From Clostridiales bacterium (lineage in GTDB: Bacteria > Bacillota > Clostridia > Christensenellales > Pumilibacteraceae): a DNA stretch of 64,000 bases. The notes under the pieces were generated by a model that was not told the DNA's origin, ran no database searches, and was given only the letters and a program-made list of their open reading frames with translations. Where the stretch lies: assembly GCA_022508505.1 (NCBI GenBank), contig JAFLVC010000002.1, forward strand, positions 62,001 to 126,000, given 5' to 3'. The translations under genes and the position numbers were made by a program. Positions 41,977 to 50,283 of this stretch are shown here, in pieces (the stretch's first letter is position 1; each line of letters starts with the position of its first letter).

Positions 41977-42855
41977 ATGAAAGAATACGACGTCATAATC
42001 ATAGGCGGAGGTCCTGCCGGTGCGTCCGCGGCGCTCTATGCCGCGCGCGGCGGGCTTTCGGTGTGCATAATCCATAACAGCGCGTCCGCGCTCGAAAAAG
42101 CGACCATTCAAAACTACTACGGCGCGGGCGATGTTTCGGGCGCGGAGCTCTATAAAACGGGGCTCAAGCAGGCATCTTCCGTCGGCGCGGAAGTGATTGA
42201 GGCGCAGGTGACTTTTGCTTCGCGCGGCGAGACGGACGGTTTCGAGGTCATGACGACAGCGGGCAAGTACAATTGTAAAAGGCTTGTCATAGCGACGGGC
42301 GCGAAGCGGCAGAGCCTCGACATTGAAGGCATAAAGGAATACGACGGCAAGGGCGTGAGCTACTGCGCCGTGTGCGACGCCTTCTTTTGCCGCAACAAGC
42401 GCGTCGCCGTCATAGGCGCGGGCGAGTACGCTAAGCACGAATACGACGAGCTTCTTAAGGTCGCTAAGGAAGTGCGACTACTTACAAACGGCGAGGCGGT
42501 ATCATTCGACGCGAGCGGCATGAACGTAGTGGACGGCAAACTTTCGCGCGTCGTGGGAAGCGACGGCAGAGTTTGCGCCGTGGAATTTGTCGGCGGGGAA
42601 ATATTAGAACTCGACGCGCTGTTCGTCGCGCTCGGCGTGATGGGAAGCGCGGCGATTGCTAAGAGCATGGGCGTAATGACAGACGAAAGCGGCGCGATTG
42701 CCGTCAATGAGTCGGGCATGACAAACGTAGACGGGCTGTATGCGGCGGGCGACTGCACGGCGGGTATAAAGCAGATTGCCCGCGCGGTAAACGACGGCAT
42801 GACCGTCGGGCTGAGTCTCATATCCGACATGAAGGGAAAAAGTGAAAAAAGGTAG
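41977..42855 (+). CDS. Thioredoxin-reductase-like FAD/NAD(P) oxidoreductase
   Basis: 292 residues. FAD loop IIGGGPAGASAALYAARGG, active-site CAVC (Cys130, Cys133) in GVSYCAVCDAFFCRNKRVAV, NAD(P) loop IGAGEYAKHE, and the terminal FAD motif GLYAAGDCTAGIKQIARAVN. Normally reduces thioredoxin; the CAVCDAFF motif (not CATCDG) and the GAGEYAKHEY NAD(P) loop suggest a paralogue with another partner, perhaps ferredoxin. About 20 residues shorter than E. coli TrxB. Ends overlapping the HAD gene. Confidence 0.9.
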   Translation: MKEYDVIIIGGGPAGASAALYAARGGLSVCIIHNSASALEKATIQNYYGAGDVSGAELYKTGLKQASSVGAEVIEAQVTFASRGETDGFEVMTTAGKYNCKRLVIATGAKRQSLDIEGIKEYDGKGVSYCAVCDAFFCRNKRVAVIGAGEYAKHEYDELLKVAKEVRLLTNGEAVSFDASGMNVVDGKLSRVVGSDGRVCAVEFVGGEILELDALFVALGVMGSAAIAKSMGVMTDESGAIAVNESGMTNVDGLYAAGDCTAGIKQIARAVNDGMTVGLSLISDMKGKSEKR

Positions 42856-43501
42856 CTCAATAAGCGGCGTAAAGGCCGCAATATTCGATCTCGACGGCAC
42901 GCTGTTTGACAGCACGCATTTGTGGGAGCAGATCGACGTCGACTTTTTGAAAAAGCGGGGGCTCGTTCCGACCGACGAGTACCGTCGCGCTCTCGGCGCG
43001 CTCGGCAACCGCGAGGGCGCGCATTTTACGGTCGATTACTATAAACTGAAGGATACGCCCGAAGAGCTCATGCGCGAGTGGGCGGGCATGGCGCTGTTCG
43101 CATACGAAAACAGCATCAAACTGTTCGACGGCGTCAAGGAATATCTGCTCGAAGTTAAGGGAAAGGGAATAGTGCTGATTGCGGTTACCAGCCTTGCAAA
43201 AGAGCTAGCAATCCCCGGGCTCAAAAGCAACGGCATACTGCACCTGTTCGACGATGTGATAACGGCGGACGAGACCAACCTGAGTAAGACCTCGCCGGAG
43301 ATTTACCTGCACGCCGCAACAATCGCGGGAGTGCCGCCTGCTTCCTGCGTGGCGTTCGACGACGTGGAGCGTGCGCTCCTTTCGGCGCGGGCGGCGGGCA
43401 TGACGACCGTTGGTATTCTGAACGAGGGAATACACAGCTGCGGCGATTGCGCCGACTACATAGTTACAAAGCTTTCCGAAGCGCCCAAGCTTTTGCCGTA
43501 G
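42842..43501 (+). CDS. HAD-superfamily hydrolase, phosphoglucomutase-like branch
   Basis: 219 residues from GTG 42842, overlapping the preceding gene by 14 nt. HAD motif I AAIFDLDGTLFDSTHLW, motif II IAVTSLAKE, motif III/IV with SKTSPEIYLHAATIAGVPPA and CVAFDDVERALLSARAAG. Helical cap between motifs I and II as in beta-phosphoglucomutase and phosphatase relatives. Acts on small phosphorylated metabolites; substrate not predictable. Coupled to the flavoprotein gene. Confidence 0.88.
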   Translation: MKKGSSISGVKAAIFDLDGTLFDSTHLWEQIDVDFLKKRGLVPTDEYRRALGALGNREGAHFTVDYYKLKDTPEELMREWAGMALFAYENSIKLFDGVKEYLLEVKGKGIVLIAVTSLAKELAIPGLKSNGILHLFDDVITADETNLSKTSPEIYLHAATIAGVPPASCVAFDDVERALLSARAAGMTTVGILNEGIHSCGDCADYIVTKLSEAPKLLP

Positions 43502-43523
43502 CGTTGCGGGTAGTCACCAAGTA

Positions 43524-44063
43524 TCAATCGGGTTCTATAATATCGTCTATAAATTCGTCTTTAACGGTATAGGAATGCAGATGCGCCATGCCGTTTTTGT
43601 CTATCATGTAGAACTTATTGCCGTCCTCCCACGTGCAGTCGGCTATGCGGTCGTAGCCGTCGAAAAATGCGGACAGGTCGGCTTTTGTTATGCCGCTTTT
43701 AAGCTGATCCGATAGCATGGCGTACGCCGAGGTCATGTCGCCGTTTTTTACGAGCGAAAACAGCCGCGCTATCGGCGAGGACGGCGGCGGCAGCGGTTGG
43801 GCGTTGCCGTACACTATTATGTAGCGCGGCGCGAGGGTGAGCAGAAAGTGGTCGGGCCCTAACCGCACGCCCGTCGCGAGCTCGCCGTTGAAGTTTTCGG
43901 CGCCGGTCAGCTTTACCGTGTATGGGAGCAGCGTGTGCTTTAGCGGCAGCGCCGTTATGTACACGACGTCGAACTCCGACATCGTCAGGCGGTCGGCGCG
44001 CTCGTGAAAGCAGCCGTTTATCATGTATACACATTCGAATTCGCTTTTTATATGCAGTTCCAT
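43524..44063 (-). CDS. Uncharacterised protein
   Basis: 179 residues, not recognised. No signal peptide or membrane span. N-terminal beta-rich part (MELHIKSEFECVYMINGCFH, VVYITALPLKHTLLPYTVKL), a proline patch QPLPPPSSP, and a helical second half with an FDGYDRIADCTW motif. Codon use matches neighbours. TATATT lies 6 nt before the ATG and no Shine-Dalgarno is visible, so translation may also be leaderless, but no good -35 box supports it. Confidence 0.7.
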   Translation of the reverse strand: MELHIKSEFECVYMINGCFHERADRLTMSEFDVVYITALPLKHTLLPYTVKLTGAENFNGELATGVRLGPDHFLLTLAPRYIIVYGNAQPLPPPSSPIARLFSLVKNGDMTSAYAMLSDQLKSGITKADLSAFFDGYDRIADCTWEDGNKFYMIDKNGMAHLHSYTVKDEFIDDIIEPD

Positions 44064-44165
44064 ACCGAAAATATATGTTTAAATTTTGCGTTCTATGTAT
44101 ATTTGTTTCTCTTTACGTCAATTATCGTGTGAGGCGATTAGACCGCCGATATAAGGAGACTGTAT

Positions 44166-44738
44166 ATGAACAATTCGAGCTGGACAATCGAACAGACCAA
44201 AAAGCTTTTCGCGCTTTGCGACAAGGCGAAAAAGCAGGGGACGAGTTTATCCTCGGCGTTTTCCGAAATGGCAAGGTTGACCGACCGCTCCGTCAATTCG
44301 GTGCGAAACTATTACTACGGTCAGGCAAAGACATTCGAGCTCGTGCCCGAGATTGCGGCGAAGCTGGGCATAAAGAGCACAAAGATAAAGCGCGACGCAT
44401 TCGTGCCGTTCGAGGCGGGCGAGATACGCGAGCTCATCGAAAAGGTGCTCGTCGGAAAGGCGAACGGCAAGTCAATCCGCGCCACCATTTTCGAAATGGC
44501 AAACGGCGACGCAAAGGTGGCGCTTAGGCTTCAGAACAAGTACCGTTCGGTGCTGCGCTCGCACCGCGACGAGGTCGAGGCCGTCATGAACGAGCTTTCA
44601 GAGCGCGGCGTTTCGTACGTCAACCCCTATTCTCGCGCCGATAAAAACGACAACTTCGTGCGGCTCACCGAGTACATCGCGTCCCTCGATTCGTCGAAGG
44701 TCGGAAGCTTTCTGTCGCTCATCGAAAAGCTGAAGTAG
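44166..44738 (+). CDS. Predicted DNA-binding protein with Myb/SANT-like domain
   Basis: 190 residues, AAGGAG ribosome site. N-terminal WTIEQTKKLFALCDKAKKQGTSLSSAFSEMA...RLTDRSVNSVRNYYYGQ has the tryptophan-helix-turn-helix pattern of Myb/SANT domains such as RsfA-type sporulation regulators. A second, weaker helical domain lies around residues 75-140 (EAGEIRELIEKVLVGKANGK ... NKYRSVLRSHRDEVE). Could regulate transcription or bind DNA structurally; no target is evident. The call rests on pattern only. Confidence 0.65.
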   Translation: MNNSSWTIEQTKKLFALCDKAKKQGTSLSSAFSEMARLTDRSVNSVRNYYYGQAKTFELVPEIAAKLGIKSTKIKRDAFVPFEAGEIRELIEKVLVGKANGKSIRATIFEMANGDAKVALRLQNKYRSVLRSHRDEVEAVMNELSERGVSYVNPYSRADKNDNFVRLTEYIASLDSSKVGSFLSLIEKLK

Positions 44739-44837
44739 CAATTTTTCTACTATGAGCGAGCTTAACGCAGCAAGAGCCCAAAACAGCACGCTATCGTGTG
44801 TGTTTTATTGGGGTTGGGAGAATGTACAATCAAACGC

Positions 44838-44866
44838 TTGATATTTTTTCTCCCCCGTAGTATAAT
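44838..44866 (+). promoter_or_regulatory. Promoter of nudix-asparaginase operon
   Basis: TTGATA (44838-44843), 17 nt, TATAAT (44861-44866), then GGGGAG before ATG 44899. Confidence 0.82.
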
Positions 44867-44898
44867 GATAAAAACATCTGCTATGGGGAGCTTGCATC

Positions 44899-45513
44899 AT
44901 GGGTTCGGCTATCGACAAAAACGGAATGACGGAGGCGCAGTTTTTGCGCGAGTACGACGTTACCCGTTATTTTCGTCCGTCCGTGACGACCGACGCCGTG
45001 CTCTGCCGCATATCGAGCGGCGGGGGCAGGGTGCTTCTAATCAAGCGCGGCGGACATCCTTACCTTGGGTGCTGGGCGTTCCCCGGCGGGTTTGTCGAAA
45101 AGGATGAGCCCTGCGAGGTCACCGCCTCCCGCGAGCTCGAGGAAGAGACGGGGATCAAAAATCTTGCGCTCCGTCAGCTCGTGACGGTTTCTACGCCCGG
45201 TCGCGATCCGCGCTGGCGCAACATCACCGTCGTGTACTATGCGCTTCTTGACGGCGACGTCGAGGCCGCTGCAGGCGACGATGCGGATAACGCCGAATGG
45301 TTTGACTTTTCTGTAGAGGCGAGCGGCGACTTTGTGAAGCTTGCGTTCTCGTCCGAAAAGGAGAGCTTTTGCGAGGAACTCAAAATCGTGCGCGACGCTT
45401 TCGGCAATATCGATTTAAACAACACCGTCGTCACGAAACGAGGCAAAATGGCGTTTGACCACGCCAAAATCGTCTGCTATCTGTATGAAGCGGCAAAGCG
45501 AGGCATAAGATGA
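44899..45513 (+). CDS. Nudix hydrolase
   Basis: 204 residues. Nudix box [20 protein letters not shown] followed by ETGI is complete (G-x5-E-x7-REL-x-EE-x-G-I). Preceded by [18 protein letters not shown] as in ADP-ribose and NrtR-like Nudix proteins. The C-terminal region ([20 protein letters not shown] ... [15 protein letters not shown]) resembles the short winged-helix-lacking tail of ADP-ribose pyrophosphatases. Likely clears ADP-ribose or a related nucleotide; overlaps the asparaginase gene by 4 nt. Confidence 0.9.
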   Translation: MGSAIDKNGMTEAQFLREYDVTRYFRPSVTTDAVLCRISSGGGRVLLIKRGGHPYLGCWAFPGGFVEKDEPCEVTASRELEEETGIKNLALRQLVTVSTPGRDPRWRNITVVYYALLDGDVEAAAGDDADNAEWFDFSVEASGDFVKLAFSSEKESFCEELKIVRDAFGNIDLNNTVVTKRGKMAFDHAKIVCYLYEAAKRGIR

Positions 45514-46418
45514 AAATTGCACTTGTAGCAACGGGCGGCACTATAGGAAGCCGCAAGGACACTGACGGAATTATAAAGCTTTCGCGCGCCGCGACCGATC
45601 AGATAGCGTCTATCGTGGGCGCAGATTCTGTGTTCGATTCACTGTCTACGCACAGCGAGCGCATGAAGCTGAAGGACCTCAATACCTTCCGCAGGATAAT
45701 GCAGGACGCGCTCGCCACACACCCGGACGGGATTATCGTCACGCACGGCACCGACACACTCGCGTTTTCGTCGGCGTATCTCGCGTATGCGTTTTGCGAC
45801 ACGCGTATCCCCATCGTGATATGCTCGTCCGATCTGCCGCTCACCGAGCGCGACAGCAACGGCTTCGATATACTTCATTCCGCCAAGGTGTTTTTGCAAA
45901 ACAGAAAGGCGGGCGTGTTTGCAGTGTACAAAAACCCGGGCTACGCGCCGCAGGTTCACCACGGCGCAAGGCTGTTGCCGGCGCACCTGCACGAGCACTT
46001 TTATCACTCGCTCGGCGATTGGTCGTTTAACGACACGGGGCTCATGCACGGCATGGACTTTGACCTCTGCGGCGGCAAAGTTCTGCTCATAAACCCGTAC
46101 ATAGGTCTCGACTACTCGGTGTTCAACATCGACGGTTACGCGGCGATCGTTCAGAGCGGATACCACTCGGGCACGGTCAACTATGACGACTTTAACGCTT
46201 TTGCGAGCAAGTATCCCAATATCCCCATGTTCATGACGGCGGGGCGCAGAAAGTACGACGGCCCCGATTTTGTGCCTAACATCATTCAGTGCCACGGCAT
46301 AACGCAGACCGCCCTTTACATAAAGCTACTTATAGCGATTAAAAATACCGTAAAGGATTTGCCGTCGTTCGTCCTCAAAAACGCCTGCGGCGAAATCGTC
46401 GATCCCGATAAGTATTAA
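45510..46418 (+). CDS. ansA: L-asparaginase (type I-like)
   Basis: 302 residues. Hydrolyses asparagine to aspartate and ammonia in the cytoplasm (no signal peptide). First catalytic Thr in [11 protein letters not shown], second in [20 protein letters not shown]. Shorter than E. coli AnsA (338) and with an atypical histidine-rich middle [20 protein letters not shown]. Translation coupled to the Nudix gene by ATGA. A terminator-like hairpin lies at 46491-46513. Confidence 0.87.
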   Translation: MKIALVATGGTIGSRKDTDGIIKLSRAATDQIASIVGADSVFDSLSTHSERMKLKDLNTFRRIMQDALATHPDGIIVTHGTDTLAFSSAYLAYAFCDTRIPIVICSSDLPLTERDSNGFDILHSAKVFLQNRKAGVFAVYKNPGYAPQVHHGARLLPAHLHEHFYHSLGDWSFNDTGLMHGMDFDLCGGKVLLINPYIGLDYSVFNIDGYAAIVQSGYHSGTVNYDDFNAFASKYPNIPMFMTAGRRKYDGPDFVPNIIQCHGITQTALYIKLLIAIKNTVKDLPSFVLKNACGEIVDPDKY

Positions 46419-46490
46419 ACCGTATTTTAAAAACCTTCGCTTTATCGCAGTTCACAAATGGAATTCGGGTGAAACGAAACTAATAATCGG

Positions 46491-46520
46491 GCGTGGCAAA
46501 AGCCGCGCCTTTTCCGTGCT
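46491..46520 (+). repeat. 30-bp direct repeat, left copy (terminator hairpin)
   Basis: GCGTGGCAAAAGCCGCGCCT continuing TTTCCGTGCT. The first part folds as GGCGTGGC-AAAA-GCCGCGCC-TTTT, an intrinsic terminator. An identical 30-bp copy is at 48064-48093; the two bracket the AT-rich pnuC block. Confidence 0.85.
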
Positions 46521-46557
46521 ATCTTGTGAAGATAAACTTTAGTATTTATAGCTTAGG

Positions 46558-46617
46558 TTGCATTTCCTCTTTTGATATGCTATAATATTTGTGCGATAAA
46601 CAGTAATTTGGCGGAGA
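46558..46617 (+). promoter_or_regulatory. Orphan promoter copied from the EFR1 gene type
   Basis: TTGCAT (46558-46563), 17 nt, TATAAT (46581-46586), then GCGATAAACAGTAATTT and CGGAGAA, matching 11282-11337 over about 55 bp. At 11345 an ATG follows the CGGAGAA site; here none does, so this looks like a promoter and ribosome site left after loss of its gene. Confidence 0.7.
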
Positions 46618-46621
46618 ACAC

Positions 46622-46752
46622 TTGCCTTAAATTGTTTGTTGTGGTAAAATACATACATAACTGCCACCGGGTAGAGAAATGCTTGAGCATTCATTACGTA
46701 TCGTTAGGTCTTTGAAGATGCGTATTGAGTGCTTGTTTTTTTGGAGAAGATT
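46622..46752 (+). promoter_or_regulatory. pnuC promoter and structured leader
   Basis: TTGCCT (46622-46627), 17 nt, TAAAAT (46645-46650). The leader of about 95 nt holds CTGCCACCGGGTAG, hairpin AATGC-TTGA-GCATT (46678-46691) and stem TACGTATC / GATGCGTA (46695-46724, one G-T pair) then a T7 tract before GGAG. The layout suits a ligand-sensing leader such as an NAD-type riboswitch, but I cannot match it to a known motif. Confidence 0.5.
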
Positions 46753-47469
46753 ATGAAATTTAAATCCATAAAAGGCTATTTTTCAAAGGTTGAAATTGCT
46801 CTATGGGTTATTTCGGTATCGCTGATCATAATTTCATTTTCTGTATTCGACAGAAGAAACTATATAATTCTTGCCGCTTCGCTTATCGGGGCAACGTCGC
46901 TTATATTTAATGCAAAGGGCAATCCAATCGGACAAGTTTTAATTATCATATTCGGCATTTTATATGGCATTGTATCTTACACGTTTGCCTACTACGGCGA
47001 GATGATAACCTATCTCGGTATGACAGCGCCTATGGCAATCGTTGCGCTCATAGCTTGGCTCAAAAATCCGTATAACGGCAACAAAGCGGAAGTGAAAGTC
47101 AACCGATTAATGTGGAAAGAGATTATTCTCATGGCGGTATTGACCGTCGCCGTAACGATTGCGTTCTATTTCATTTTATGGTATTTTAATACTGCAAACC
47201 TTTTGCCGAGTACGCTCTCTGTTACGACAAGTTTTATCGCCGCATATCTCACGTTCAGACGAAGTCCGTATTTTGCGATTGTCTATGCCGCAAACGATAT
47301 TGTTCTCATCGTGTTATGGATATTGGCTACATTGACGGATATTTCCTATTTGTCGGTAACAATCTGTTTCGCTGTCTTTTTGGTTAATGATATCTATAGC
47401 TTTATAAATTGGCTGAAAATGCGGAAGCGACAACACAATCGGGAGGAAGCGCAATGTTCAGAGAAATGA
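46753..47469 (+). CDS. pnuC: PnuC-family nicotinamide riboside/vitamin transporter
   Basis: 238 residues from ATG 46753 (GGAG 6 nt upstream); the earlier ATG lies in the leader. Seven or so membrane spans with the PnuC pattern: ATSLIFNAKGNPIGQVLIII, FAYYGEMITYLGMTAPMAIV, AYLTFRRSPYFAIVYAANDI and a final span before INWLKMRKRQ. Facilitated uptake of nicotinamide riboside trapped by phosphorylation; riboflavin and thiamine relatives exist, so the vitamin is not certain. AT-rich codon use. Overlaps the next gene by 16 nt. Confidence 0.85.
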   Translation: MKFKSIKGYFSKVEIALWVISVSLIIISFSVFDRRNYIILAASLIGATSLIFNAKGNPIGQVLIIIFGILYGIVSYTFAYYGEMITYLGMTAPMAIVALIAWLKNPYNGNKAEVKVNRLMWKEIILMAVLTVAVTIAFYFILWYFNTANLLPSTLSVTTSFIAAYLTFRRSPYFAIVYAANDIVLIVLWILATLTDISYLSVTICFAVFLVNDIYSFINWLKMRKRQHNREEAQCSEK

Positions 47470-47948
47470 GAAGAAAAAATCAACGGCTTACCGAAACGGA
47501 ATGCGTTGAAATTCTGCATAGGAATACTGCCGGAGTGCTAGCCGTTCTGGGCGATGAGGGCTATCCATATGCCGTACCGATGAGTTACGTTTACGATGGG
47601 GAAGCTCTGTATTTTCACTGCGCGAAAAGCGGTCATAAACTTGACGCTATCAAGTCCTGCGACAAAGTATCTTTTTGCGTGATAGACCAAGACGAAGTCG
47701 TCCCGCAGAAATATACTACGCACTTTCGCAGTGTAGTTCTTTTTGGACGGGCGAGCATATTAAACAACGATGAAGAAGTGCTTTCCGCAATAGGGAAGTT
47801 AGCAATAAAATATCATCCGACCGATAGCAAGCGGAATCGTGATATAGCTATCAAAAAAGAATACTCTGCTATGTGTATCATAAAAATAGACATTGCCCAT
47901 ATGACGGGAAAAGAGTCCATTGAGCTTGTAAAAGCAAAGTATCGATAG
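47454..47948 (+). CDS. PPOX-family FMN-binding protein (NimA-like)
   Basis: 164 residues from ATG 47454 with GGGAGGAAG upstream. Split-barrel flavin-binding fold: MRRKNQRLTETECVEILHRN, GVLAVLGDEGYPYAVPMSYV, LYFHCAKSGHKLDAIKSCDK, VSFCVIDQDEVVPQKYTTHF. Typical of the 5-nitroimidazole reductase NimA and pyridoxamine-phosphate-oxidase-like proteins of anaerobes. Likely an FMN-dependent reductase. Translationally coupled to pnuC, perhaps because both serve nicotinamide/flavin metabolism. Confidence 0.87.
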   Translation: MFREMRRKNQRLTETECVEILHRNTAGVLAVLGDEGYPYAVPMSYVYDGEALYFHCAKSGHKLDAIKSCDKVSFCVIDQDEVVPQKYTTHFRSVVLFGRASILNNDEEVLSAIGKLAIKYHPTDSKRNRDIAIKKEYSAMCIIKIDIAHMTGKESIELVKAKYR

Positions 47949-48063
47949 CTCAATCGGCGTAGAGGCGAGTGCCGAGACGCTCTTGAAATATACACAAGAA
48001 AATTCTGTCAAGCAATAAAATCAAGCGACGCATGACATTAAAAATAGCTTTATTAAAGTTCTG

Positions 48064-48093
48064 GCGTGGCAAAAGCCGCGCCTTTTCCGTGCT
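48064..48093 (+). repeat. 30-bp direct repeat, right copy (terminator hairpin)
   Basis: Identical to 46491-46520; forms the terminator of the pnuC-PPOX pair. The flanking bases differ (GG before one, CTG before the other). Confidence 0.85.
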
Positions 48094-48182
48094 TTACATG
48101 TGTTGACGAAGAAAGCTTTTTTACGGAAACAACGGCAAGCGCAAGGGCGGCGGCAAGCATTATGCGCCTTTTACTTAAAAAG

Positions 48183-48989
48183 TCATGCGGCTTCCTCGCT
48201 CGGCAAGACGGTTATGATAAGCTTCTCCGACGGCTTGGAATTTTCGGTTATTCCTGCGCCGAGTTCTACTTTGTACAACAAAATCTCTTCGTTTTTACAC
48301 GGCTTTTTGGCTATAATCAAGTATACCGGATCGTATTCGATAAATTTGACTGTACGAACAATATCAAAGACGTCACTGTTGTACTTTATCCCTACGCAGT
48401 CTGCGTGTATTGCGAATTGTCTGCCGTTATAACCGTGCGGGCTTGGCACAACACGCAAAGCATATTCTCCCACGGTAAGCGTATACGTTTCCCAATGCAG
48501 TTCGTTCGCAGATATTACTACGTCCCGTGTGCTCGAAATATAATTCCACTTGTCGGGCGAAGTAGTCCAGCAGTCCTCGTCGCGGTCATAATTTGCGCCG
48601 CTATACAACGAACCCCTGACGCCGTCTATCAACGGATATTTCAATTCATCTTTCGCGGCCGATTTAAGTCCCAAAACCACCGCCAAAACTATGACTGCCG
48701 TAAACGCGACTGCGCACACGGTGGAGATTGTTATAAGCAGCTTGCGCGAGCGCGATATTATTTTGTTCTTTTGTACTATAACCTTTTCGGTGGGCGCGTC
48801 AGAATACAAGTCTTCCTTGCTCACGTCGAAGTACTCGCAAAGCAGTCGTAGCGATTCGTTGCTCGGTAATCCCAAACCGTTTTCCCATTTGGCGACGGCG
48901 CTGCGGCTTACGTAAATGCTTTCGGCAAGCTCGGACTGCGACACGCCTTTTTCGCCGCGTAGCTTTTTCAGCTTTTCGTTAAACTGCAT
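48183..48989 (-). CDS. XRE-family regulator with membrane anchor and sensor tail
   Basis: 268 residues from ATG 48989 (AAAGGAGGCC upstream). N-terminal HTH (KLKKLRGEKGVSQSELAESI, YVSRSAVAKWENGLGLPS), then a linker, one membrane span (LLITISTVCAVAFTAVIVLA) and an extracytoplasmic domain of about 145 residues (WTTSPDKWNYISSTRDVVIS). A one-component membrane-bound regulator sensing an outside or membrane signal. No adjacent minus-strand partner within 200 bp; target unknown. Confidence 0.85.
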   Translation of the reverse strand: MQFNEKLKKLRGEKGVSQSELAESIYVSRSAVAKWENGLGLPSNESLRLLCEYFDVSKEDLYSDAPTEKVIVQKNKIISRSRKLLITISTVCAVAFTAVIVLAVVLGLKSAAKDELKYPLIDGVRGSLYSGANYDRDEDCWTTSPDKWNYISSTRDVVISANELHWETYTLTVGEYALRVVPSPHGYNGRQFAIHADCVGIKYNSDVFDIVRTVKFIEYDPVYLIIAKKPCKNEEILLYKVELGAGITENSKPSEKLIITVLPSEEAA

Positions 48990-49231
48990 AACGGCCTCCT
49001 TTTTCGGTTGCGTATATTGTATCACATCCGCATGAAAAAAGTAAATACCGCACGCCGTTACTTTACCCGTTACGGCTGTTACTTTTGAATTTGCTTTGAA
49101 TTATGAACTGTGACTTTTTGTATGCAGTAAAAAACTCTCGGTTGTTCGAGAGCTTTTTGTCATAGCGAAGGTATCACTCATGTAGTGCATGCTTCTATAT
49201 TGGAAGCGCGAATATTTGCGAGGCTTTTGTA

Positions 49232-49645
49232 TTATGCGCGCATGGCTACGAGCTTGGCTTTTAATGCGGCGTACGCCTCGTCGGGATCGTCGATATTTAT
49301 GACCGTCTTTTCCATGGGGCAGATGTCGGTTCCGTCGCGGTTTATGATGCGGTCAACGAGCGTTTCGCACTCGTAAGCTATGCCGTGGCGGATTAGCACT
49401 TCTTCTGCGAGGCGGGAGAGCGTCTTTGCGTACACCGCCTTTATGCCGCATTTGACGAAAAGCAGCGCGGCAGCCTTTCCGACAACTATATCGGCAACCG
49501 AGTAGCATTTTAGGTCGACGCCGTCCAAGATAAACCCCATCATCGGAGCTATGCCGTGCTTATCGCTGTAAAGACATTCGCCGTCGCGGCACAGGCAGAT
49601 CGTGTGTCCGTCGAGGTTTTGCTTTGCTTTTTCAATATCAGTCAT
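49232..49645 (-). CDS. DUF1893 domain protein
   Basis: 137 residues. Matches DUF1893: TICLCRDGECLYSDKHGIAP, CYSVADIVVGKAAALLFVKC, VLIRHGIAYECETLVDRIIN and NRDGTDICPMEKTV. The family is uncharacterised; conserved cysteines and the VGKAAA motif suggest a small-molecule or cofactor role. Its ATG overlaps the stop of the S-component gene by 8 nt, a frequent pairing that hints at a link to the imported substrate. Confidence 0.85.
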   Translation of the reverse strand: MTDIEKAKQNLDGHTICLCRDGECLYSDKHGIAPMMGFILDGVDLKCYSVADIVVGKAAALLFVKCGIKAVYAKTLSRLAEEVLIRHGIAYECETLVDRIINRDGTDICPMEKTVINIDDPDEAYAALKAKLVAMRA

Positions 49646-50225
49646 TTTGGTTTTTGTCCCTGTCCAAAAGCAGTTTCAGTCCCATTACGATAAAAGGAAC
49701 GAGAGCCGCTTGCAATACCATTCCCAACAGTCCCGTCTGAATCTGCGCCCAGATGACTGCGGGGGTGAAAGGCGTCACCGCTTGAAATATGAGTACGAGA
49801 AGCATGAACGCAGTTCTTCCCGCTATTTGCGCGAGCAGCACCGCGGGGAAGGCGAGCCAGCCGTTTTGAGCTATCTTGTTTGCAAAAAGTCCGGACACCG
49901 CGCCGAACACGGCAAGCTCCGCCGCCATGAACGGAAGCCGCGCCGCCATCGGCATGGGGTTGCCTGCGGCAAGGGTGATGAGAAAGCTTACGACGGGCGA
50001 AGCGACGCCTATCGAAATCCCCCACAGCGAGCCGAGAAGGCATCCGCCGAGAAGCACGGGAAGGTACATGGGAAGCCACTGCACGCCGCCCGGTGCGCCG
50101 AGCGCCGCGTGTACAATCTGCGGCAAAGCGACCGCCAAGGCGACCAGCCCGAGCGAGACGAGACTTTTTACGGTGAGCTTGACTTTTAACGAGCAATTCT
50201 TTTTGATTAAAACGTTTTCAAGCAT
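49638..50225 (-). CDS. ECF transporter S-component
   Basis: 195 residues, TAAAGGAG site. Six membrane spans; MLENVLIKKNCSLKVKLTVK, then QWLPMYLPVLLGGCLLGSLW, GVASPVVSFLITLAAGNPMP and PFMAAELAVFGAVSGLFANK, the Pfam ECF-S pattern with the P-x-x-R/L-P-like surface that slides on EcfT. No EcfA/T genes next to it, so it should use the general module at 3839-6510. Substrate unknown; the DUF1893 partner may be a clue. Confidence 0.87.
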   Translation of the reverse strand: MLENVLIKKNCSLKVKLTVKSLVSLGLVALAVALPQIVHAALGAPGGVQWLPMYLPVLLGGCLLGSLWGISIGVASPVVSFLITLAAGNPMPMAARLPFMAAELAVFGAVSGLFANKIAQNGWLAFPAVLLAQIAGRTAFMLLVLIFQAVTPFTPAVIWAQIQTGLLGMVLQAALVPFIVMGLKLLLDRDKNQND

Positions 50226-50283
50226 GTTTATTCTCCTTTAAAATAATTATCGGGTTATGCGGTTTTTTTGTCCGACGATACCG

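Noticed and set aside
44063-44075. Unknown gene 43524-44063 as leaderless
   Set aside because: TATATT is well placed but no -35 hexamer resembling TTGACA is found at 16-18 nt, so not counted.
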